Source of the DNA: Marinobacter bryozoorum | GTDB lineage: Bacteria; Pseudomonadota; Gammaproteobacteria; Pseudomonadales; Oleiphilaceae | Assembly (NCBI RefSeq): GCF_023156245.1 | Contig: NZ_JAKZAH010000016.1 | Location: 1 to 64,000 of the forward strand | Direction: 5' to 3' | DNA: 64,000 bases | Shown here: positions 1 through 9,162 of the stretch, piece after piece | Position numbering within the stretch: position 1 is the first letter of the stretch | Layout: every line of letters begins with the position of its first letter | Program-made: the position numbers and the translations under genes | Notes under the pieces: model-generated | Databases searched by the model: none | The model's input: only the letters and a program-made list of their open reading frames with translations | Told to the model about the DNA's origin: nothing

Positions 1-65
1 CACCTTCGGACTGGCGCCTTGGCCAGAGGCCCCAGCGTCACGCAGTAGGTCAGCGAATTAACCAA

Positions 66-80
66 ACGGGACACTAGGCG
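66..80. repeat. 15-bp intergenic repeat, copy 1
   Basis: The 15-mer ACGGGACACTAGGCG, just downstream of the CDF gene, recurs exactly at 41501-41515, also at the 3' end of a minus-strand gene. Its complement contains TAGTGTCCCG, which is also found inside the hairpin at 39885-39908. Bases 1-121 otherwise show no gene I recognise. Confidence 0.5.
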
Positions 81-121
81 CCCGGCACTCAAGCCCGGGG
101 TTGGTAAGGCGTGTTCGGGTA

Positions 122-1255
122 TCAGCCGGGCTGCCAGACGCGCAGGCTGCCCAGCCACTCAGGGGTGTCGACTCTGACCTCCACGGTGCCACTGGCCAAT
201 GGCAGGGGTTCGTCCAGGAACAGCTCTACGTGCACCTGGTTGCCGAGATAATGCAGGCGCAGGTGGTGCCGGGCATCGTCAAGCTCCGGCAGCTGGCTGT
301 GCAGCCAGTCACGGATGGTCTTGCGAGATGGCAGCTCGGGGGTGGTAACGGTGCCCTGTTGATCGTTTTCTGCATCGATATGAAAGTTGATATCGCGGAT
401 GTCGGGCAGGGCATCCCGCATCCGGCGAATGACCTGCATGCCGACCTGGTGTCCTTCCGATACGCTGATTTCAGGCTTCACTACCAGGTGAACATCCACC
501 AGGATATCACTGCCCATACGCCGGCTTCGCAGGTCATGGACATTGCGGACCCCTTCGGTAGCCATAGCCGCCGAGCGCAGGCGCTGCGTATCCTCGTCGG
601 ATAGCCCGGTGTCTACGAGTTCCCGCACGCTGCTCCAGGTAAACTGCCAACCCACATGGGCGATGATGATGGCGATAATGATGGCCGCGATGGCGTCCAG
701 CCAGGGGAAGCCTGCCATCGCGCCAACAGCGCCGACCAGCACCACCACGGATGAGAAGGCGTCAGTGCGGCTGTGCCAGGCGTTGGCTATGATCAGGTCA
801 GAGCGAATTTGCTCCCCCACCCGGCGGGTGTAGCGGAAAATCCACTCTTTTCCCAGAATCGAGAGTATGGCGATCACCAGCACTGGCCAGCCCGGTATAG
901 CCAGTTCTGCGGTGGTCATCACGCGCCACAGATTATCCCAGGCGAGGGCACCGCCAATGGCAATCAGGAAGCTGCCCAGAATCATCGTGCCGAGGGTTTC
1001 AAAGCGCTGGTGCCCGTACGGGTGGTCCGCATCCGGTCCACGCCTGGAGAGCTTCATAACGACCAGGACTACCAGGTCTGACGCCACATCCGTAAACGAG
1101 TGTACGCCATCCACGAACAGGGCCTGGGAGTTGAACAGCAAGCCAACGATACACTTCAAAAGGCCCAGTACGGCATCCAGTAGCATACCGATAAGGGTTA
1201 CCCGGGAGGCGGCGCGGAACTCACCATCCAGGCGGTGCTGGTGGCTGGCGGACAT
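122..1255 (-). CDS. Cation diffusion facilitator (CDF/FieF-like) metal efflux protein
   Basis: Inner-membrane divalent-cation/proton antiporter, exporting Zn, Fe or similar ions. The 377-residue length suits the family. Hydrophobic segments fill roughly residues 18-210. The metal-site signature FVDGVHSFTD lies at residues 47-56, followed by GPDADHPYGH, and a second His/Asp pair is seen in WHSRTDAFSS. The C-terminal third is the cytoplasmic dimerisation domain (VDVHLVV, then a DINFHID region). AGGAG sits just upstream of the ATG, supporting the start. It is a single gene facing the left edge. The family is clear; the transported metal cannot be told from sequence alone. Confidence 0.93.
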   Translation of the reverse strand: MSASHQHRLDGEFRAASRVTLIGMLLDAVLGLLKCIVGLLFNSQALFVDGVHSFTDVASDLVVLVVMKLSRRGPDADHPYGHQRFETLGTMILGSFLIAIGGALAWDNLWRVMTTAELAIPGWPVLVIAILSILGKEWIFRYTRRVGEQIRSDLIIANAWHSRTDAFSSVVVLVGAVGAMAGFPWLDAIAAIIIAIIIAHVGWQFTWSSVRELVDTGLSDEDTQRLRSAAMATEGVRNVHDLRSRRMGSDILVDVHLVVKPEISVSEGHQVGMQVIRRMRDALPDIRDINFHIDAENDQQGTVTTPELPSRKTIRDWLHSQLPELDDARHHLRLHYLGNQVHVELFLDEPLPLASGTVEVRVDTPEWLGSLRVWQPG

Positions 1256-1419
1256 GTCAACTCCTGTAAAATGGGCTGGTTTTTGGGGTCTGGGTCACAA
1301 ATCCGCGTTCGTTTTATGCACAAGAACGGTGTGCGGATATTCGATTGGTAAAGCGTAGCGTAAAGCCTGAATCAATGCTTTGACTAATATAAAATAATGA
1401 AAATAAAGGAAAAAATAAC

Positions 1420-1436
1420 TGATCAAAATTTGATCA
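1420..1436. promoter_or_regulatory. Perfect 17-bp palindrome in AT-rich gap upstream of pyrD
   Basis: TGATCAAA-A-TTTGATCA is a perfect inverted repeat with 8-bp arms and a one-base centre, containing two GATC sites. It lies in an AT-rich tract (about 1380-1440) within the 455-bp gap between the CDF gene and pyrD. The form is that of a dimeric-regulator operator; the regulator is unknown. Confidence 0.45.
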
Positions 1437-1497
1437 ATTTGCAGGGGGCGGCTTGAGGCAAGGGATCAGCCCGGTTGAAAGGCGATTTTCAACAGAG

Positions 1498-1506
1498 TTA
1501 TCCACA
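1498..1506 (+). promoter_or_regulatory. Consensus DnaA box upstream of pyrD
   Basis: TTATCCACA matches the DnaA box consensus exactly. A one-mismatch box lies on the opposite strand at 1580-1588 (TGTGGAAAA), and GTGGAAAA recurs near 1513. An AT-rich stretch and GATC sites lie just to the left. It could be a DnaA-titrating or regulatory site; no dnaA, rpmH or gidA is in the window, so an origin is not claimed. Confidence 0.45.
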
Positions 1507-1710
1507 GAATTCGTGGAAAAGGTCACAAGACCTTAACGAGACAGTCATTTAGAGGTCATTGCCGTGCAACAGAAGCCACTGTGGAAAACTTCCGTTATAC
1601 TCGCAGCCCATAATTAGCGCGCAGAATAATACCAGAAGATTTCACAAGGTCACGTTGTTTTGCTGTGTTTTTGGCCGGTTCTGAAATCGGAATTTTGACC
1701 AGGGTTATTT

Positions 1711-2739
1711 ATGTATACGTTGCTTCGCAGGATTTTGTTCACCTTGCCCCCGGAAATGGCCCACCGGGTCGCATTGACTGGCCTGGACGTCGCTGCCGGC
1801 AGTGGCCTGCTGAAGGCGCTGGTACCGCCGCCGGCTAACTTGCCGGTCCGGGTTATGGGGCTGGACTTCCCCAACCCTGTTGGCCTTGCTGCCGGCCTGG
1901 ACAAGAACGCTGATCACCTCCAGGGCCTGGGTGCCCTGGGATTTGGCTTTATCGAGGTGGGCACCGTAACGCCGCAGCCCCAGCCAGGCAATCCGGCTCC
2001 GCGAATGTTCCGTTTGCCAGAACACAACGCGATCATCAATCGCATGGGCTTCAATAACGAAGGCCTGGATCACCTGGTGGCCCAGGTGGCAAAGCGTCGA
2101 TACAGCGGTGTGCTCGGTATCAACGTGGGCAAGAACAAGGTGACTCCGGCGGAAGAAGCTGAACAGGATTATCGTAAGGGCATTGCTGCCGTCTATGATT
2201 ACGCTGACTACATCACCGTTAACGTCTCATCCCCTAACACGCCAGGGTTGCGGGACCTTCAGTTTGGTGACTCGCTGAAACAGTTGCTCGAAGCTATTAA
2301 AAAGGAGCAGCAAGCCCAGCAGCAGGCCACCGGCCGGTACGTACCGCTAGCGGTAAAGATCGCGCCGGACATGGACGACGATGAAATCCGCTTCGTGGCC
2401 AGTGCGCTCCGTGAAGCCGGTATCGACGGGGTTGTAGCCACTAATACCACCGTATCCCGGGAGGCTGTAAAGGGCCACCGGCATGAGGCGGAGCCTGGTG
2501 GTCTGAGTGGTGATCCGGTGCGTGAACCTTCGTTGCGGGTAATCCGTGGCCTGTCTGATGCCCTGGGCGGCGAGGTGCCGATCATCGGAGTGGGGGGTAT
2601 CCGGGATGGAGTGAGTGCGGCAGAGAAAATCCGGGCCGGTGCGAGCCTGGTTCAGGTTTATACCGGGTTTATCTACCGGGGGCCGGCCCTGGTTAAAGAG
2701 TCGGTAGAAGCGATTCGGGCGTTGAAGGCGGGGCAGTAA
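1711..2739 (+). CDS. pyrD: Dihydroorotate dehydrogenase, class 2 (quinone-dependent)
   Basis: Oxidises dihydroorotate to orotate in pyrimidine synthesis, using FMN and membrane quinone. At 342 residues it has the class 2 N-terminal membrane-association helix (residues 1-40). The FMN barrel includes NPVGLAAGLDKN, the substrate and active-site segment NVSSPNTPGLRDLQ carrying the catalytic Ser typical of class 2, VATNTT, and the FMN phosphate loop IIGVGGI. It stands alone, with a 455-bp leader holding a DnaA box and a palindrome. The ribosome-binding site before the ATG is weak, but the start matches the family's N-terminus. Confidence 0.97.
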   Translation: MYTLLRRILFTLPPEMAHRVALTGLDVAAGSGLLKALVPPPANLPVRVMGLDFPNPVGLAAGLDKNADHLQGLGALGFGFIEVGTVTPQPQPGNPAPRMFRLPEHNAIINRMGFNNEGLDHLVAQVAKRRYSGVLGINVGKNKVTPAEEAEQDYRKGIAAVYDYADYITVNVSSPNTPGLRDLQFGDSLKQLLEAIKKEQQAQQQATGRYVPLAVKIAPDMDDDEIRFVASALREAGIDGVVATNTTVSREAVKGHRHEAEPGGLSGDPVREPSLRVIRGLSDALGGEVPIIGVGGIRDGVSAAEKIRAGASLVQVYTGFIYRGPALVKESVEAIRALKAGQ

Positions 2740-2776
2740 CAGGCGCAGGGTGGTGTTTTCATCCTGCAAAAATAAA

Positions 2777-2795
2777 GGGCCCGCTGAGCGGGCCC
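2777..2795 (-). terminator. Rho-independent terminator hairpin
   Basis: GGGCCCGC-TGA-GCGGGCCC forms an 8-bp stem with a 3-base loop. On the minus strand it is followed by TTTATTTTT, so the canonical direction is minus (reading from rmf). On the plus strand it may also stop pyrD transcripts, although no T-run follows there. Bases 2800-3070 hold no recognisable gene. Confidence 0.65.
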
Positions 2796-3072
2796 GTGCG
2801 GGGAATAAACCCCGTGGCGACATGGTTATGTCTGGTTCGGGTCGGGTGGACCCGATTTCAGGTTCCGGCGGTTGTTGAGGGGAGCCGGTACGCCCCTGTA
2901 AAAACCAGATTGTCAGTTTGTGAATCTCGTCAGTTTGACGACGTCAAAATATCGTTCTGTGTTATGTGTCCGCCTGAAAGCGGCAAGTCTCTGGTTGTAC
3001 TATCAAGTACAGAAAAAACATCAGTCAGAGACACTCTCAGCCCGGAGCACGCGGAGTTAACCAGGGTGACCG

Positions 3073-3285
3073 TCAAGTCGTCCCGTTGACGGCAAGCCTG
3101 TGGATGCCGGAAACGCCGGTCATACCCTCCCAGTTGTCGGTGCGTCCTTCCCGCCACCCGTTCAGCCATTCCTGTCTGACTTCTGGCTGGTCCAGCGGGC
3201 AGCTGTCCTTGGATTTTCCGGACACGCCGGCCTGGTATCCCCGCTTGAATGCGCGAGCGTACATGTCTCTTTTCTGTCTTTTCAT
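3073..3285 (-). CDS. rmf: Ribosome modulation factor (100S ribosome hibernation)
   Basis: Small basic protein that dimerises 70S ribosomes into inactive 100S particles in stationary phase. The N-terminus MKRQKRD, then RAFKRGYQAGVSGKSKDSCP and WLNGWREGR, are the Rmf hallmarks. I chose the ATG at 3285 rather than the GTG at 3297 because it gives the conserved N-terminus and is preceded by a GAGG Shine-Dalgarno at good spacing. At 70 residues it is somewhat longer than the 55-residue E. coli protein, with the extra residues at the C-terminus. The 350-bp gap to rlmKL holds both divergent promoters. Confidence 0.93.
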   Translation of the reverse strand: MKRQKRDMYARAFKRGYQAGVSGKSKDSCPLDQPEVRQEWLNGWREGRTDNWEGMTGVSGIHRLAVNGTT

Positions 3286-3635
3286 GCCGTTCCTCACCTA
3301 CATGGATTTACAGAACAAGCGTGTACACGTCTGCCAGTGTACGATAGAAGAAACCCTTTCATAACAAGACCCTCAAGGTCCGGGTTACTTCCCGACAAGG
3401 CAGTCAGGATCCTGAAATCAGGGGGCCCTCTGGGACTCCCCTTTATTTGACGCGTCAATGACACCCTATGATGAATCTGGTGGCGGAGTACAGTACTTAT
3501 TTCATCTATGTGACTGCTCCGTTATGTTTATGTGAAATAACCAGGGTCGGGTACCATGCGCTACCCTGACTCCTGACACCCAATTCCAGCACTGGCGCCC
3601 GCATTACCCACGCAGGCGCTGACCCGGAGGTTCCA

Positions 3636-5813
3636 GTGACCGAGCAATACGAATTCTTTGTGACCTGTCCCAGAGGCATGGATAACCTGCTGCAGGCGGA
3701 GCTGGTCTCTTTCGGACTGGAACCGTTGAAAACGGCCCCTGCCGGCGTATGGGTTCGGGGTGGGCTGGCCGAAGGCTATCGAGCCTGTCTCTGGTCCCGG
3801 CTGGCTAACCGCGTGCTGTTGCACCTGGCGACGGTGGATGCCCGCACCAACGAATCCATCTATCAGGGGGTCCACGAAATACCCTGGGAGTCCCACCTGG
3901 CGGTAACCGGCAAGTTCCGCGTGGTCTTTACCGGTACCAATGAACTGATCCGCAATACCCAGTATGGCGCTCAGAAAGTGAAGGATGCCGTGGTGGACCA
4001 CCTGCGGGGCAAGGGTACTGTGAGGCCCAGTGTGGATGCGAAGGACCCGGACATTACCGTCTCCGCCCGACTTCATCGTGGAGAGCTGGATATTGCCATT
4101 GACCTGAGTGGCGACAGCCTGCACATGCGGGGCTATCGCACCGAGAAGGGCATTGCGCCGGTGAGGGAGAACCTCGCGGCGGCGCTTTTGATGCGTGCCG
4201 GCTGGCCGGAGATCGCCGCCGAGGGAGGAGACTTCATCGATCCCATGTGCGGTTCTGGCACGCTGGTGATCGAGGCAGCCCTGATGGCCCTGGACCAGGC
4301 GCCGGGAAGGTTGCGCAAGGCCTTTGGTTTTGAGCGCTGGCTGGGTCACCAGCCGGAAATCTGGATGGAACTGCGCCAGGAGGCGGAGCGAAGGGCCTGG
4401 GAAGGCAAGCAGGGTCGGATGCCACGATTTATTGGCTACGACCAGGACAGCCGGGTTATCGCCACCGCCTGGCGCAATATCGGCCGTGCCGGCCTGGAAG
4501 GGCTCATCCATGTGGAATCCCGGGGCGTGGAAGATTTCCATCGTGACGGGCAATGGGCCTCCGAGGGTCTTGTACTGGTCAACCCGCCCTATGGTGAGCG
4601 CCTCAGCGAGCGGCAACAGTTAGGTACGCTATACCAGTCCCTTGGGGAGGCTGTCCGTGAGCACCTGCCTGGCTGGCGGCTGGGCGTTTTTACCGGTGTA
4701 CCGGAACTGGGCCACGCCATTGGCCTGCGCAGCCACAAGCAATACCGTTTCTTCAATGGCAAGATTCCGGCGCAGCTGCTGTTATTCGATATTAATGAGG
4801 ACAATGCCGTCCGTCCCCGGGAGATGACCGCCCCCGGCGAGGTTCGTGCCCGAATCACTCACCCCGAACGGGCGCAGATGCTGGCGAACCGGCTGAAGAA
4901 AAACCTGAAAGCCCTTGGTCAGTGGGCCCGCAAGCAGAATATCCAGTGTTATCGCTTGTACGACGCGGATATGCCGGAATTTTCCATGGCGATCGATATC
5001 TACGGCGACCGGGTTCATGTTCAGGAGTACGCTGCCCCGAAATCGGTAGACGAGAAAAGTGCCAGGGAGCGGCTGTCGGAAGCACTGGCGGTGATACCCG
5101 AGGCATTGGGTGTATCGCCGGACCAGGTAGTATGCAAGCAACGCCAGCGCCAGGCAGGAACCCGCCAGTACGAGAAACAGGATGCCACCGGCGAATTCAT
5201 GGAGGTGGATGAGCTGGGCAGTCGCCTGAAGGTAAATCTCAGGGACTACCTGGATACCGGCCTGTTCCTGGATCATCGCCCGGTACGACGCTGGATTCGC
5301 GACCATGCCCGAAACAAACGCTTCCTGAATCTGTTCTGCTATACCGGTGCTGCCACTGTGCAGGCGGTCGCTGGCGGTGCCAGCCGGTCATTGAGCCTGG
5401 ATATGTCCAACACCTATGTGGACTGGGCCCGTGACAATCTGGCGCTCAATGGCGCCGACCCGAAGAAGCACCTGGTGGAGCAGGCGGACTGTCTGAAGTG
5501 GCTGGCGGAGAAGCCGTCACCGGATCAGCGTTTTGATCTGATTTTCATGGACCCGCCCACCTTCTCGAACTCCGCCCGTATGCAGGGGGTGCTGGATATC
5601 CAGAGGGACCACGGCACACTGATCCGTCAGGCCATGTCACGTCTGACCGCCGACGGCGTGCTGATCTTCTCCAATAATTTCCGCCGTTTCCGGCTGGATG
5701 AGGGGCTGGCGGAGTTGTTCGAGGTGGAGGATGTTACCCCGGCCACCCTGGACCGGGACTTCCAGCGCAACCCCCGGATCCATCAGTGCTGGCACATCCG
5801 TCACAAGGTGTGA
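3636..5813 (+). CDS. rlmL: Bifunctional 23S rRNA methyltransferase RlmKL (m2G2445 / m7G2069)
   Basis: Two fused SAM-dependent methyltransferases that modify 23S rRNA during large-subunit assembly. An N-terminal THUMP RNA-binding domain (about residues 45-155) precedes the RlmL domain, with DPMCGSGTL near residue 202 and NPPYGERL near 315. The RlmK domain has FCYTGAATV near residue 566 and DPPTF near 638. Its 725 residues are close to the 702 of E. coli RlmKL. Translation starts at GTG, five bases after GGAGG. The fusion is typical of Gammaproteobacteria. Confidence 0.97.
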   Translation: MTEQYEFFVTCPRGMDNLLQAELVSFGLEPLKTAPAGVWVRGGLAEGYRACLWSRLANRVLLHLATVDARTNESIYQGVHEIPWESHLAVTGKFRVVFTGTNELIRNTQYGAQKVKDAVVDHLRGKGTVRPSVDAKDPDITVSARLHRGELDIAIDLSGDSLHMRGYRTEKGIAPVRENLAAALLMRAGWPEIAAEGGDFIDPMCGSGTLVIEAALMALDQAPGRLRKAFGFERWLGHQPEIWMELRQEAERRAWEGKQGRMPRFIGYDQDSRVIATAWRNIGRAGLEGLIHVESRGVEDFHRDGQWASEGLVLVNPPYGERLSERQQLGTLYQSLGEAVREHLPGWRLGVFTGVPELGHAIGLRSHKQYRFFNGKIPAQLLLFDINEDNAVRPREMTAPGEVRARITHPERAQMLANRLKKNLKALGQWARKQNIQCYRLYDADMPEFSMAIDIYGDRVHVQEYAAPKSVDEKSARERLSEALAVIPEALGVSPDQVVCKQRQRQAGTRQYEKQDATGEFMEVDELGSRLKVNLRDYLDTGLFLDHRPVRRWIRDHARNKRFLNLFCYTGAATVQAVAGGASRSLSLDMSNTYVDWARDNLALNGADPKKHLVEQADCLKWLAEKPSPDQRFDLIFMDPPTFSNSARMQGVLDIQRDHGTLIRQAMSRLTADGVLIFSNNFRRFRLDEGLAELFEVEDVTPATLDRDFQRNPRIHQCWHIRHKV

Positions 5814-5816
5814 CGG

Positions 5817-6335
5817 TCACCACTCATCGTTGTGCTGGTCTGCGTCCGGGGCCTCGATCAGGCCTTCCTGGCGGGCCAGCAGGAGCAGGGCATAGACGCC
5901 GTTTTCCGGCAGCTGGGGTTCCAGGCCCTGTTCGAACATAAGGTCCCGCCGGTGGTCTTCGAGGGCATCCCGGTCCAGGCCCGGTATCAGGTCGTCCAGC
6001 GGTGCCAGTTCGAAGGGTACGGGCATGGCGACGGCATCGAAGATAAGGTCAATCAGGGTTTCGTCCGGGTCAAGGCCGTCGGTGTAGACCTGCTGGTCGG
6101 GCAGGTCTTCATGGAGTGCCCGGGCCAGTTCGATCAGTGGGACGCCCTGTTCCCGCAGGTACCGGAGTTCATCCTCGGCCAGCTCAGCGCCCTGGGGCAG
6201 CCAGCTGTCGTCTGGCTCGATGACGATGGTTTTCATGCGGCCATCGGCCAGGCTCCAGGCGATGGCGGTGGGGAAGAAGAGGTCGTCGTTCTGGAAGTAT
6301 TCGATGTCCAGAAAGTGTGGGATGCCCTGCGGCAT
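5817..6335 (-). CDS. Conserved hypothetical protein, possible DEDD exonuclease-like fold
   Basis: A 172-residue acidic cytoplasmic protein with no signal peptide. The N-terminus reads PHFLDIEYF..., then FFPTAIAWSL and KTIVIEPDDSW, which recalls the D-x-E start of a DEDD 3'-5' exonuclease core. A later VYTDGLDPDETLID could supply further acids. That assignment is my inference and is weak. I moved the start from 6371 to the ATG at 6335, which has AGGAG seven bases upstream. The gene converges on rlmKL with only three bases between stops. Confidence 0.7.
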   Translation of the reverse strand: MPQGIPHFLDIEYFQNDDLFFPTAIAWSLADGRMKTIVIEPDDSWLPQGAELAEDELRYLREQGVPLIELARALHEDLPDQQVYTDGLDPDETLIDLIFDAVAMPVPFELAPLDDLIPGLDRDALEDHRRDLMFEQGLEPQLPENGVYALLLLARQEGLIEAPDADQHNDEW

Positions 6336-6494
6336 ATTTGCTCCTAAGTATTCGATGATCAGCGACTGCAAGATACCAGTCTACCCGAGAAGTAAGGCGC
6401 GGTGTTGGGTACGCTTAACCCCTCAGTAGAGTACACCCCGGTCCCCATGAGATACTCACTTCAACTGAATTTTCGTGCGAGTCTTTGAGAACCT

Positions 6495-7790
6495 ATGGAA
6501 CACACCAGCTTTAACCAGAACCTGCTCGAATTCCTTTCCACTTCACCAACTCCCTGGCACGCAACCCGCAACATGGCCCAGACCCTGGACGATGCCGGGT
6601 TCCAGGCCCTGGATGAACGGGAAGAGTGGAACCTGCAGCAAGGACAGGGCTACTACGTCATCCGAAACGGCTCATCCATTGTCGCCTTCCGGACCGGTAA
6701 CCGGTCGCCGCTGGAGGCGGGTGTCCGTATGGTTGGGGCGCATACCGACAGCCCCTGCCTGAAGGTGAAGCCCAACCCGGAACTGCGTCGGAAAGGGTTC
6801 TACCAGTTGGGGGTGGAAGTCTACGGTGGTGTACTGCTCAATCCCTGGTTTGACCGGGATCTGTCACTGGCAGGGCGGGTAACCTTGCTGGACGGGCAGG
6901 GCCGGGTTCAGGACCGGTTGGTGGATTTCCGGCGGCCGGTGGCGTTTATTCCCAGCCTGGCGATTCACCTGGACCGGGACGCCAACAGCAACCGTTCCAT
7001 CAATGCCCAGACGGATCTGCCCCCGGTGTTAATGCAGGCTCCAGATGATGACAAGACGGCGTTCAACGACCTGCTCGAGGCGCAGGTACTCAAGGAGTAC
7101 CCGGAGCAGTCCATCGGCAAGGTTCTGGGTTACGAGTTGAGTTTCTACGATGCCCAGCCGGCCAGTTTGTCGGGTCTTCGGGACGAGTTTATTGCCTCGG
7201 CGCGCCTGGATAATCTGCTCAGTTGCTACATCGGCCTGCAGTCGCTGCTGGACTCCAATGGAGATGAGCCGGCACTGCTGGTGTGTAATGACCATGAGGA
7301 AGTAGGCAGTATGTCAGCAGAAGGGGCCCAGGGGCCTTTCCTGTCGTCGGTTCTGGATCGCTGGTGCGGGGCGGAGAACCGTAGCCGGGTGATCGCCCGT
7401 TCCATGATGATCTCTGCGGACAACGCCCACGGCGTCCACCCCAACTACATTGACCGGCATGACGAAAACCATGGTCCGCTGCTGAACCAGGGACCGGTGA
7501 TCAAGGTCAACCACAACCAGCGCTACGCCACCAGCAGCCGCTCAGCGGCCCTGTACCGGCATATCAGTGACGAGCTGGGGCTGCCGCACCAGACCTTTGT
7601 GGTGCGCAGTGACATGGGCTGTGGCAGCACCATCGGGCCTATTACAGCGGGTAACCTTGGGGTGACCACCCTGGATATCGGTGTGCCCCAGTTGGGGATG
7701 CATTCCATTCGAGAGCTTTGCGGTACCCGGGATGGTTATACGCTGTACCAGGTGCTCAGCGCGTTTATGGGGTGGCCAGAGGTTAATTGA
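6495..7790 (+). CDS. apeB: M18 family aminopeptidase
   Basis: Dinuclear zinc aminopeptidase removing N-terminal residues, usually acidic ones in this family. The 431-residue length fits. Metal and catalytic motifs appear in order: [11 protein letters not shown] near residue 82, SARLDNLLS near 234, NDHEEVGS near 267 and [11 protein letters not shown] toward the C-terminus. Cytoplasmic; no signal peptide. It is followed by a hairpin shared with the convergent tRNA gene. The name apeB rests on family match and not on demonstrated specificity. Confidence 0.93.
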   Translation: MEHTSFNQNLLEFLSTSPTPWHATRNMAQTLDDAGFQALDEREEWNLQQGQGYYVIRNGSSIVAFRTGNRSPLEAGVRMVGAHTDSPCLKVKPNPELRRKGFYQLGVEVYGGVLLNPWFDRDLSLAGRVTLLDGQGRVQDRLVDFRRPVAFIPSLAIHLDRDANSNRSINAQTDLPPVLMQAPDDDKTAFNDLLEAQVLKEYPEQSIGKVLGYELSFYDAQPASLSGLRDEFIASARLDNLLSCYIGLQSLLDSNGDEPALLVCNDHEEVGSMSAEGAQGPFLSSVLDRWCGAENRSRVIARSMMISADNAHGVHPNYIDRHDENHGPLLNQGPVIKVNHNQRYATSSRSAALYRHISDELGLPHQTFVVRSDMGCGSTIGPITAGNLGVTTLDIGVPQLGMHSIRELCGTRDGYTLYQVLSAFMGWPEVN

Positions 7791-7930
7791 GCTTCGGCGG
7801 GTTGCTGTGCAGCGCCCCGATTTCTGTGGGGTGGTGCCAGCACGCCCGCCCCGGTCTGTACAGCTGAAAGTGCAGAACCGTTTGCTGCCGAAGTGGGCCG
7901 CTTCGGAACAGAAATATAGATGTAAACAGA

Positions 7931-7966
7931 AAAAAGCCGCCTACCTGGCTACAGGTGGCGGCTTTT
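7931..7966 (-). terminator. Intrinsic terminator after tRNA-Asn, possibly bidirectional
   Basis: GCCGCC-T-ACCTG / CAGGT-GGCGGC forms an 11-bp stem around GCTA. On the minus strand it runs into TTTTTTCTG just after the tRNA, and a shorter TTTT lies on the plus strand, so it may also end the aminopeptidase message. Confidence 0.8.
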
Positions 7967-7973
7967 CAGAATA

Positions 7974-8049
7974 TGGCTCCCCGAGCTGGGCTCGAACCAG
8001 CGACAAACGGATTAACAGTCCGTTGCTCTACCAACTGAGCTATCGGGGA
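7974..8049 (-). tRNA. tRNA-Asn (anticodon GTT)
   Basis: A 76-nt cloverleaf on the minus strand. The acceptor TCCCCGA pairs with TCGGGGA, followed by G and an encoded CCA. The D-arm contains AGCTCAGTTGGTAGAGC, the anticodon loop CTGTTAA carries GTT, and the T-arm is GCTGGTTCGAGCCCAGC. All stems pair. It is a single isolated tRNA. Confidence 0.97.
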
Positions 8050-8131
8050 TTGGCGTCGAGATGGCGCGCATATTAAGGTCTTTGCGGGTTGGGGTCAAGC
8101 CCCTGAAAACACAGGATTCAAATATTTTTAT

Positions 8132-9148
8132 ATGTCTGATACAGCGTTATCTGCAAGGCCCCGGCAGGCGCCAGGGGCGTTATCGTCCACGCCTCCTTAC
8201 CGGGCCCCGATTTGGCTCCGTAATGGCCATGCCCAATCCATCTGGCCGAGTATTTTCCGGCGGGTTGACCTGAGGGCGCCGGCAACAGAGACCATTGCCA
8301 CGCCCGATAACGATGAGCTCTGGCTGGACTGGTACCGGCAGGGCTCGGACCGGGTGGTGGTTATCTGCCACGGGCTCGAGGGACACAGTCGCCGGCCCTA
8401 TGTACTGGGGCTTGCCCGTGCCCTCCTGGCGGAGGGGTGGGATGTGCTGGCCTGGAACTACCGCTCCTGCGGTGGCGTGATGAACCATCAGCCCCGGTTC
8501 TACCATAGTGGCGCCACAGATGACCTGGATGTGATCGTTCGCCATGGTCTCGGCCAGGGTTACCGGGCGATGGCGTTGACTGGCTTCAGTATGGGCGGAA
8601 ACCTCGCCCTGCAATACCTTGGTGAGCAGGGTGAGGGAGTGGACAGCCGGATCGCCGGTGCAGTGACCTTTTCAGTACCCTGTGACCTGGCTGGCGGCGC
8701 CGATGTGCTGGCCCTGCCCAGCCGGCGACTCTATATGTCCCGCTTTATCCGGGATCTGAAGCCCAAGATGGCCGAAAAGGCCCGGCGGTTCCCCAACCTG
8801 ATCACCATGGAGGGCTACGACGGAATTCGCAGCTTCCATCAGTTTGATGAACGCTACACGGCACCGCTGCACGGTTTCGCCAGTGCGGAGGATTACTGGT
8901 ACAGGGCGTCGTCCCTGTTCCGGCTCAGGGATATCCGTGTGCCGGCCCTGGTTGTAAATGCGGCTGACGATCCGTTCCTGTCCGCCGACTGCTTCCCCGA
9001 GGACCCGGCAGTGCGGGGGGCGTGGACGCAGCTGGAGGTTACCCGGTATGGCGGCCATGTGGGTTTCGTGCAACGCGGCCTCCGGGGTCGGTACTGGTCA
9101 GAGCAGCGGGCCGCCGACTTCCTTGCGGCGATCACCGGTCAGCGCTGA
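8132..9148 (+). CDS. YheT-like alpha/beta hydrolase
   Basis: Serine hydrolase of the YheT/AB-hydrolase group; likely an esterase, physiological substrate unknown. It has the family hallmark WLRNGHAQSIWPS near the N-terminus, VVVICHGLEGHS (oxyanion strand), the nucleophile elbow GFSMGG near residues 150-155, an acid near VVNAADDPFL and a late His in YGGHVGF. At 338 residues it fits the family. No signal peptide. It stands alone between the tRNA-Asn promoter region and tesA. Confidence 0.92.
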   Translation: MSDTALSARPRQAPGALSSTPPYRAPIWLRNGHAQSIWPSIFRRVDLRAPATETIATPDNDELWLDWYRQGSDRVVVICHGLEGHSRRPYVLGLARALLAEGWDVLAWNYRSCGGVMNHQPRFYHSGATDDLDVIVRHGLGQGYRAMALTGFSMGGNLALQYLGEQGEGVDSRIAGAVTFSVPCDLAGGADVLALPSRRLYMSRFIRDLKPKMAEKARRFPNLITMEGYDGIRSFHQFDERYTAPLHGFASAEDYWYRASSLFRLRDIRVPALVVNAADDPFLSADCFPEDPAVRGAWTQLEVTRYGGHVGFVQRGLRGRYWSEQRAADFLAAITGQR

Positions 9149-9162
9149 TCGCCACAGGTGTG

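Noticed and set aside
1380-1600. Chromosomal replication origin
   Set aside because: Only one exact and one near DnaA box, and none of the usual origin neighbours (dnaA, dnaN, rpmH, gidA) are present.
3561-4616. 351-codon frame antisense to rlmKL
   Set aside because: Covered by RlmKL with perfect motifs; no support of its own.
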